In this document: positions 41,880 to 47,289 of the stretch, piece after piece | How the letters are laid out: each line of letters begins with the position of its first letter | Position numbering within the stretch: the first letter of the stretch is position 1 | Notes under the pieces: model-generated | The model's database searches: none | What the model was told of the DNA's origin: nothing | Seen by the model: only the letters and a program-made list of their open reading frames with translations | Source of the DNA: Robiginitomaculum sp. | Lineage (GTDB): Bacteria; Pseudomonadota; Alphaproteobacteria; Caulobacterales; Maricaulaceae | Direction of reading: 5' to 3' | DNA: 47,289 bases | Assembly: GCA_002733905.1 (NCBI GenBank) | Contig: NVXK01000018.1 | Span: forward strand, 25,346-72,634 | Translations under genes and position numbers: made by a program

Positions 41880-43052
41880 ATGAGTGATATTTCCAAAAAA
41901 ACACCTGTCCAACTTCAAGTTCAAGGTCAAACAGCCCAAGGTTTTGAAACTGTCAAAACCGCATTCGAAGAAATTCTCGCCACAAGCGACGAGGCAGGCG
42001 CAGGGTTTTGCGTCCTCAAAGACGGCGAATACCTTGTAGACCTTGTCGGCGGCACCAAAGATCGCCGCCAAACCGAAGCGTGGCAAGCCGACACACTCAT
42101 TCCCGTTTTTTCAACGACAAAAGCCATATCCGCAATCGTCATTGCCTATCTGGTTGAAAATGACAGACTTGACTACGATCAAACCGTCGCCAGCCTTTGG
42201 CCAGAATTTGCAGCACATGGCAAAGACAAAGTGACCGTCGCCCAAGCCCTCTCCCACCAAGCAGGGCTGTCTGGCCCGACCGAACCAATGGAACCTGTTG
42301 ACTGGTATGACTATCACGGCATGTGCGCGCGACTCGCAGCACAAAAGCCAATTTGGGAACCCTGTACAGCCAGTGGCTACCATCCCGTCACTTACGGCTT
42401 TCTCGCAGGAGAAATCGCACGCCGCGCCGACGCCAAAGGCCGCATGCTCGGCGTCATCCTCCAAGAAGACATTTGCGGCCCCGAAAATATTGACTTTTTC
42501 ATCGGCACACCTGAGAGCGAACACGCAAGATGCGGCGACCTCCACAAACCCCGCGCCATATCAAATTTAGGTGAAATCAACGCTGCAACAAAGGCCGCCT
42601 TCTTGAACAAATGGTCAAGCCCGGGCGGCAAGAAAACGGCAGACTGGCGCCAAGCCGAATTCGCAGGCGCAAATGGTCATGGCACAGCCAAAGCAATTGC
42701 ACGCCTGATGCAACTCGCAATGGATGGCCATATTGGTGATACACAATATCTATCGGAACAAACACTCTATGAAATGTCCCGCACACGCATTTCAGGCGAC
42801 AATCTCGTTTTACCCTTTGACCTCACAATTGCAGCGGGTCTCATGATCAATCATCCCAACCATTTTTACGGCCCGAATGAAAGCACACTCGGCCATAGCG
42901 GTTGGGGCGGCTCTTGCGGGTTTGCGGACGCGTCCGAAGGCATCACTGTCGCCTACGTCATGAACAAACAAAGCAATGTCCTCATCGGCGACCCACGCCC
43001 AATGAAATTGATCAAAGCTCTGTATGCCTGCCTAGAAAGCCAGTTTGTCTAG
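41880..43052 (+). CDS. Class-C-beta-lactamase-like serine hydrolase (esterase, EstB type)
   Basis: 390 residues, no signal peptide, so cytoplasmic. The nucleophile motif S78-T-T-K81 lies in FSTTKAIS and the tyrosine motif is Y167-H-P in SGYHPVTYG. H339-S-G replaces the KTG box in GHSGWGG, which is usual for esterases of this family rather than true beta-lactamases. Start ATG 41880 has AGGAAGATTGAATA upstream. Its TAG stop falls inside a 17-bp tandem repeat, and the frame relation suggests the stop may have been created by the repeat. It converges on the epoxide-hydrolase gene. Confidence 0.92.
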   Translation: MSDISKKTPVQLQVQGQTAQGFETVKTAFEEILATSDEAGAGFCVLKDGEYLVDLVGGTKDRRQTEAWQADTLIPVFSTTKAISAIVIAYLVENDRLDYDQTVASLWPEFAAHGKDKVTVAQALSHQAGLSGPTEPMEPVDWYDYHGMCARLAAQKPIWEPCTASGYHPVTYGFLAGEIARRADAKGRMLGVILQEDICGPENIDFFIGTPESEHARCGDLHKPRAISNLGEINAATKAAFLNKWSSPGGKKTADWRQAEFAGANGHGTAKAIARLMQLAMDGHIGDTQYLSEQTLYEMSRTRISGDNLVLPFDLTIAAGLMINHPNHFYGPNESTLGHSGWGGSCGFADASEGITVAYVMNKQSNVLIGDPRPMKLIKALYACLESQFV

Positions 43053-43090
43053 AAAGCTAGTTTGCCTAGAAAGTTAGTACGCTTAGAAAC
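43032..43090. repeat. 17-bp tandem repeat holding the stop codons of two convergent genes
   Basis: Three units (43032-43048, 43049-43065, 43066-43082) and a partial fourth (43083-43090), each starting C/TTAGAAA, for example CTAGAAAGCTAGTTTGC. Units 1 and 2 differ at two positions, unit 3 is more diverged. The TAG of the rightward esterase (43050-43052) and the TAA of the leftward epoxide hydrolase (43083-43085) both lie in the array. Confidence 0.93.
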
Positions 43091-44033
43091 GACGTTCGAG
43101 CCAATCAAGCAAGATAGAGTTAAGAGCTTGAGGCTGCTCCCACATGGCCCAATGGCCGCAATCCTCAATCGTATAGCGCTCCAAATCAGGTACAGTTTCG
43201 ACCATTTGCTCCGTAAATTCTGGCGGCAAATAAAGATCACGTGCAGCGCTGATCATCAAAGACGGTTGTGTGACATTAGGACTAAGGCTCGCCCCATATT
43301 CCCAGTTCGGCGTTGTATTACGATATAGATTGATGCCCCCGTGAAAGCCGCTATGACTGAATGCGCCTGCATAAACTTGTAAATCCTCATCACTCATCAC
43401 TTGTCCTGCAAGCGCAGGCACGCCTGCGGCCACATATTGCTTAAACTTTTTGACAAGATGATACATTTCAGACGAAGGTTGAGCGCCGTCAGGGACAGTG
43501 CGAAACATCATACGAAAGAAAGCCAGCACATCTTGTTCAAACACGGCTTCTGCCATGCCAATTTCTTTAAAAGCTACAAAATAGTGATCCTTGCCGTGCC
43601 TACGCTCAAAAATTTCCATAGGATCAATTGGAGCTTGTTTCACATGCGGTGTACACACACCAATGACACCCTTTACGCGGTTTTCGATCATGCGCGCCGC
43701 GTGCCAAACAATAATACCACCCCAATCATGCCCACATAAAACAACCTGCTCAATACCAAGGGCGTCAAGCACACCTTCTATATCGCCAACAATTTTTTCA
43801 ATACCGTATTCATGTGAGCTAAGCGGTGCACTTGAATGTCCGAATCCACGTAAATCCATCGCAATTACGCGGTACCCAGCCTCCGCCAACACCCAAATTT
43901 GATGCGCCCAAGAATAAGCAATTTCGGGCCAGCCGTGGATGAGTAAAATCGGAACACCATCTCTGGGCCCTGCTTCATATACTGCGATATTTACGTCACC
44001 TAAGGGGACGATTTTTGCTTTTGGAAATTTCAT
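43083..44033 (-). CDS. Epoxide-hydrolase-like alpha/beta hydrolase
   Basis: 316 residues. HGWPEIAYSW (oxyanion loop, 33-42), nucleophile D103 in CGHDWGG, and base H294 in DCGHWAMWEQP near the C-terminus form the epoxide-hydrolase pattern; an aspartate nucleophile rather than serine argues for epoxide hydrolase or haloalkane-dehalogenase-like chemistry. The cap domain lies between about 135 and 225. Start ATG 44033 was chosen; an in-frame TTG at 44042 would add three residues. The ribosome binding site is weak. Substrate unknown. Confidence 0.9.
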   Translation of the reverse strand: MKFPKAKIVPLGDVNIAVYEAGPRDGVPILLIHGWPEIAYSWAHQIWVLAEAGYRVIAMDLRGFGHSSAPLSSHEYGIEKIVGDIEGVLDALGIEQVVLCGHDWGGIIVWHAARMIENRVKGVIGVCTPHVKQAPIDPMEIFERRHGKDHYFVAFKEIGMAEAVFEQDVLAFFRMMFRTVPDGAQPSSEMYHLVKKFKQYVAAGVPALAGQVMSDEDLQVYAGAFSHSGFHGGINLYRNTTPNWEYGASLSPNVTQPSLMISAARDLYLPPEFTEQMVETVPDLERYTIEDCGHWAMWEQPQALNSILLDWLERRF

Positions 44034-44212
44034 ATGTGCCAAATAAGCCGCAATTGCATAAAAAGGAAAGCAAAACCTATGTTTTTCCCAAAAAAAGGCA
44101 TAATAGCCCTAGACGTTAGCCGATAGAGAAGCTACACCCCCGACACATTAAGGATTCCGAGCCTTCTCCTGTTTTTGGACGGCTCACTGATATATTTATA
44201 GTAAGGCTACAC

Positions 44213-44449
44213 ATGGTTGAAATTTACGTGCGCCAAAACAATGTCGATCAGGCATTACGCGCTTTGAAAAAGAAATTGCAAAACGAAGGCGTTTTGCGCG
44301 AAATGAAAGCCCGTAAGCATTACGAAAAACCATCTGAAAAACGCGTTCGCGAACAAGCAGAAGCTGTTCGTCGTGCACGTAAACTTGCGCGTAAACGCGC
44401 ACAGCTTGAAGGCCTTATCCCAATGAAAAAGCGTCCACCACGCAGATAA
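44213..44449 (+). CDS. rpsU: Small ribosomal subunit protein S21
   Basis: 78 residues, strongly basic, two long helices, with the family opening [20 protein letters not shown] and the Arg-rich [13 protein letters not shown]21 takes part in translation initiation on the 30S subunit. Start ATG 44213 has TAAGG about seven bases upstream. It is transcribed alone; a possible GAGCC/GGCTC hairpin at about 44159-44186 lies in its leader. A strong terminator follows. Confidence 0.97.
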   Translation: MVEIYVRQNNVDQALRALKKKLQNEGVLREMKARKHYEKPSEKRVREQAEAVRRARKLARKRAQLEGLIPMKKRPPRR

Positions 44450-44474
44450 GAACCTCGCTCAAAACCAATATTTA

Positions 44475-44514
44475 AAACGTCGCACAATGCAAATTGTAGC
44501 GGCGTTTTTTTTGC
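44475..44514 (+). terminator. Terminator of rpsU
   Basis: AAACGTCGC (44475-44483) pairs with GCGGCGTTT (44499-44507), with an inner ACAAT/ATTGT extension, followed by eight T. Confidence 0.92.
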
Positions 44515-44651
44515 CTCCCTTCTTTAATTCCTCCAGTTTTACAAAATATATGTGAGCGCATGTAAGTTATACTTGATTGTAGATTACAATCACCGTAAAA
44601 TACCTAGGAGACAAAAAATAATATTTACAACTCATTGGGGAGCTTATTAAA

Positions 44652-46550
44652 ATGCCATCACGACTTTCATCCAAACGGTTCTTAATCACGCCAACGCTTT
44701 GCGCGACATTTGTTCTTGCAAGTTGCGGCGGCGGTGGCGGAACAACGACATCCCCTCCTCCTCCCCCGACAGGAGATACGACGGCACCAACAGTTACATT
44801 TAGCACCAATACACTTACGGTACAATCTGGCGGCACAAGCGCAATAACACTTACAGCGACTGATAATATTGCCGTAACCTCTGGGCCTACGGTCACGTGT
44901 ACAAATGGAGGAAGCTTTGCCAACAATACATTTACAGGCCCGAGTGTAACCGTAGACACAACAAGTGTGTGTACAGCCACAGCAAGTGACGCCGCCGGCA
45001 ACACAGGAAGTTCTACACTCACAGTCACAGTTCCGTCATGGACAAGTGCCCAGTTCGAAAATGAAGGTTTATTTAAAAATAAATGTGACATCATACGCAC
45101 GGGCACAAACCCTGCAACAGGCAACCCATATGCAGATACACAAGCAACACTACAACATGAATTGCAGTGGTTACGTTCATGGAGTGACAATACATATCTG
45201 TGGTATAATGAAATTGAAGACAAAAACCCAAATACATTCACTGACAAACTTGTATATTTCAAGCAGTTAAAAACAACAGCAACAACAAGCTCTGGTACAG
45301 ATAAAGATCAATTCCATTTCAGCATGACGACGGAAGAGTATCAAGAACGCGTATCAAGCGGCTCGAGTGCAGGTTACGGAATACGCTGGGCTTTCATCCA
45401 ATCAAGCCCACCACGCGACATTCGTATTGCCTATACCGAAGCAAATGCACCTGCAACAACGGCACCTGCAAACCTAGCGCGGGGCGCAGTTATTTTGGAA
45501 GTTGACGGTGTTGACGCCATTAATGGCGGCACACAAGCCAACGTAGATGTACTTAACGGCGCACTCTTCCCGAGCGCAGAAAACGAACAACATACATTCA
45601 AAGTTCGTGACCTTGACGGCACAGAACGTACATTCAGTATGACATCTGCAACAGTGACGAGCAACCCAGTAAACACCTCTAAAACCATTACTGTTGGTAC
45701 CGATAAAATCGGCTATGTTCTTTTCAATACATTTGGCACACGTTCCGCCGAGGAACAATTGGTTGATGCATTTGCGACACTCGCAACACAAAACATCACC
45801 GAACTCGTACTTGATTTACGTTATAATGGTGGCGGCTTCCTCGATATTTCATCAGAACTTGCTTATATGATCGCAGGCGCAGCCCCAACAACGGGTAAGA
45901 AATATGATGACGTTATTTTTAACGACAAGCATACAGTGACTAATCCTGTTACAGGACGCGCCCTCGCAGCAACCCCGTTCCATTCAACAACACAAGGCTT
46001 TACCCTTGTTTCAGGTCAAGCCCTACCTGCACTTAATCTAAGTAAAGTATATGTTTTATCAACAAGCAGAACATGTTCAGCCAGTGAAGCTCTTATTAAC
46101 GGCCTTCGCGGTGTTAATGTTGAAGTTGTACTGATCGGCTCGACCACTTGTGGCAAACCCTACGGTTTTTACACAACAGATAATTGCGGCGAAACATATT
46201 TCAGCATCCAGTTTAGAGGCGAAAATGAAAAAGGATTTGGCGATTACGCTGATGGCTTTGTTCCAGTAACGACAGCGCCAAGCAATCAAGCCGAAGTCGC
46301 TGGCTGTCTTATCGAAGATGATTACACAGCTCTACTTGGTGACCAAAGCGAGAAAATGTTCGCGGCTGCTCTTAATCATATCTCTACGGGTAACTGCCCG
46401 ACAGCAGTAACCCCGCAAGAGGTTCGTGAAGATAAATTCTTCAGAGACCCTGCGGCCGCTCTTATGCAAACACCACGCCTTAAACGCCTACAAATGCTAG
46501 AGCAAAGCAATATCCTTACGGCACCAGAGGCATTGGTACAGAAAGACTAA
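44652..46550 (+). CDS. S41-family (C-terminal processing) protease lipoprotein with Ig-like domain
   Basis: 632 residues. Lipoprotein signal with lipobox VLASC (Cys25), a GGGGG plus Pro-rich spacer, then an Ig-like domain (about 42-128, TVTFSTNTLTVQSGGTSAIT region) with a probable disulfide (C83-C107). The PDZ-like region (about 240-340) and S41 catalytic domain (about 350-545) follow. The catalytic Ser is S476 in TSRTCSASEAL, with K502 in TTCGKPYGF as the partner Lys; ITELVLDLRYNGGG is the family's conserved strand. Target is unknown. Start ATG 44652 follows GGGGAGC. One base separates it from a small lipoprotein gene. Confidence 0.93.
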   Translation: MPSRLSSKRFLITPTLCATFVLASCGGGGGTTTSPPPPPTGDTTAPTVTFSTNTLTVQSGGTSAITLTATDNIAVTSGPTVTCTNGGSFANNTFTGPSVTVDTTSVCTATASDAAGNTGSSTLTVTVPSWTSAQFENEGLFKNKCDIIRTGTNPATGNPYADTQATLQHELQWLRSWSDNTYLWYNEIEDKNPNTFTDKLVYFKQLKTTATTSSGTDKDQFHFSMTTEEYQERVSSGSSAGYGIRWAFIQSSPPRDIRIAYTEANAPATTAPANLARGAVILEVDGVDAINGGTQANVDVLNGALFPSAENEQHTFKVRDLDGTERTFSMTSATVTSNPVNTSKTITVGTDKIGYVLFNTFGTRSAEEQLVDAFATLATQNITELVLDLRYNGGGFLDISSELAYMIAGAAPTTGKKYDDVIFNDKHTVTNPVTGRALAATPFHSTTQGFTLVSGQALPALNLSKVYVLSTSRTCSASEALINGLRGVNVEVVLIGSTTCGKPYGFYTTDNCGETYFSIQFRGENEKGFGDYADGFVPVTTAPSNQAEVAGCLIEDDYTALLGDQSEKMFAAALNHISTGNCPTAVTPQEVREDKFFRDPAAALMQTPRLKRLQMLEQSNILTAPEALVQKD

Positions 46551-46551
46551 G

Positions 46552-46941
46552 GTGAGGCGCGCAATAACAACCATAAGCGCATGTATCAGCACCCTGCTTG
46601 CAGGGTGCAATACGCTTGCTCAAACCCAAGCTGTGCCTGCGCTGGTTGAAACGCCTTCAAACACAAACCGTGATGTTTTGACGAAGGCAATTTCCCAAGC
46701 ACTTCACAATAGTAAAGTGCAGCTTTCACTCAGCGACTTCAGCAAACGCAACACAGTCATTATCGAGGGCAAGCAACATATGGCGCCAAACGGCCTCCCA
46801 ATAATGGGGCGTATCACGAAAGATATGATGACACCTGCCGATCATTTTCAACTGATGAAACGTGGCAAAAAATGCTTTCTCATTCATACAGAAACAGGTG
46901 AAGAGTACGTATTAAAGGGCGTAACATGCCAAGCCATGTAG
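46552..46941 (+). CDS. Small lipoprotein of unknown function, partner of the S41 protease
   Basis: 129 residues from GTG 46552, one base after the protease stop, so the two are translationally coupled. Lipobox LLAGC (Cys18), a Ser/Thr/Pro linker, then about 95 residues with SDFSKRNTVIIEGKQHM, GRITKDMMTPADHF and GKKCFLIHTETGEEYVLKGVTC. A Cys pair (C104 and C125) could form a disulfide. I do not recognise the family. Being coupled to a secreted protease, an inhibitor, substrate or adaptor are possible roles, none shown by the sequence. Confidence 0.8.
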   Translation: MRRAITTISACISTLLAGCNTLAQTQAVPALVETPSNTNRDVLTKAISQALHNSKVQLSLSDFSKRNTVIIEGKQHMAPNGLPIMGRITKDMMTPADHFQLMKRGKKCFLIHTETGEEYVLKGVTCQAM

Positions 46942-46952
46942 ATTAGGATTAT

Positions 46953-46996
46953 ACAAACAAAAAAGCGCGCTATCTCTAGCGCGCTTTTTTGTTTGT
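46953..46996. terminator. Bidirectional terminator between the S41 operon and asd
   Basis: A perfect 20-bp stem (46953-46972 with 46977-46996, loop TCTC), core GCGCGCTA/TAGCGCGC flanked by A6 and T6. It serves both converging genes. Confidence 0.95.
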
Positions 46997-47013
46997 CATA
47001 TTGAAGGCTAAGT

Positions 47014-47289
47014 TTATTTTTTAAACATGCCTTTATTCACCATCACTTCTACAATTTGCACAGTGTTAAGGGCAGCACCTTTGCGAAGGTTATCAGCAAC
47101 GACCCAAAAATTGATTGTATTGTCCTGAGTGCTATCATCACGAATACGAGAAACATACGTCGCAAACTCACCCGCAGATTCGATCGGGGTAGCATAACCA
47201 CCTTCTTCTTCAGGCTTGTCCCACACCATAATGCCTGGGCTTTCACGTAAAATCGCGCGGGCTTCATCAGCACAAAGTTCGTTTTCAAA
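47014..47289 (-). CDS. asd: Aspartate-semialdehyde dehydrogenase (partial, C-terminal end)
   Basis: The last 91 codons are present and the frame is open to the edge of the window. The end matches the C-terminus of Asd: ARAILRESPGIMVWD, GYATPIESAGEFATYVSRIR and NLRKGAALNTVQIVEVM, the last containing the Lys-Gly-Ala-Ala motif of the substrate and NADP region. It reduces aspartyl phosphate in the lysine, threonine and diaminopimelate pathway. The catalytic Cys lies outside the window. Confidence 0.95.
   Translation of the reverse strand, partial: FENELCADEARAILRESPGIMVWDKPEEEGGYATPIESAGEFATYVSRIRDDSTQDNTINFWVVADNLRKGAALNTVQIVEVMVNKGMFKK

Noticed and set aside
41880-43052. Class C beta-lactamase (resistance gene)
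   Set aside because: No signal peptide and an HSG box instead of KTG; this is the esterase-type branch of the family.
44567-45262. 231-codon open frame on the minus strand, Val-rich
   Set aside because: Antisense to the Ig-like domain of the S41 protease gene; the Thr/Ser-rich repeats of the real gene read as Val/Leu on the other strand.

Overview
The window reads as chromosomal DNA from an alphaproteobacterium of fairly low GC, AT-richer than most of that class. The reasons are the core cluster sdhCDAB - zapE - mdh - sucCDAB - lpd with a nearby xerC, a layout typical of Alphaproteobacteria, and generally good AGGAG-type ribosome binding sites. A marine, Hyphomonas- or Kordiimonas-like lineage is plausible, but genus and order cannot be read from the sequence alone. 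I saw no tRNA, rRNA, insertion sequence or CRISPR array.

Layout. (1) 1-4743: start of a coiled-coil gene, divergent xerC, then an operon of a six-helix membrane protein, a winged-helix regulator and a DUF418 membrane protein behind a palindromic operator candidate. A strong hairpin and a PhnA-like zinc-ribbon gene follow. (2) 4814-6052: membrane-anchored pentapeptide-repeat protein, AT-rich in its second half. (3) 6060-16824, all minus: lpd, then a TetR/membrane-protein cassette, then sucB (two lipoyl domains), sucA, sucD and sucC (with an extra C-terminal tail). (4) 17170-21398: an alpha/beta hydrolase lipoprotein, DUF2306 and DUF2141 genes divergent from a membrane-bound LytTR regulator, and three tandem GNAT acetyltransferases. 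(5) 21475-23850: mdh and a CmpX/MscS-like channel. (6) 24067-26732: a tiny membrane peptide, a thioredoxin-fold protein, zapE and a hydrolase. (7) 26734-34059: sdhB, then creD, a DUF4197 lipoprotein and an acyltransferase, then a small DUF4177-like gene with sdhA, sdhD and sdhC. (8) 34286-36223: DUF885 metallopeptidase-like protein. (9) 36355-41351: four tandem paralogous lipoproteins with a beta-barrel-like C-terminal half, two of them with Tyr-Gly-Gln low-complexity stalks. (10) 41455-47289: ArsC-like reductase, class-C-beta-lactamase-like esterase, epoxide hydrolase, rpsU, an S41 protease lipoprotein with a small partner lipoprotein, and the 3' end of asd.

How it works together. The backbone encodes 2-oxoglutarate dehydrogenase (E1, E2, E3), succinyl-CoA synthetase, succinate dehydrogenase and malate dehydrogenase, that is, most of the oxidative half of the citric acid cycle. 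Accessory cassettes split this backbone in three places: between sucB and lpd, between mdh and sucC, and between sdhA and sdhB. The cassettes mostly encode small membrane proteins, lipoproteins and their own regulators.

Most worth a second look: the four-gene lipoprotein/beta-barrel family and the 18-bp element shared by two of its promoters; short tandem duplications lying exactly across stop codons at three separate places; the 48-residue tail on SucC; and the small gene joined to sdhA.
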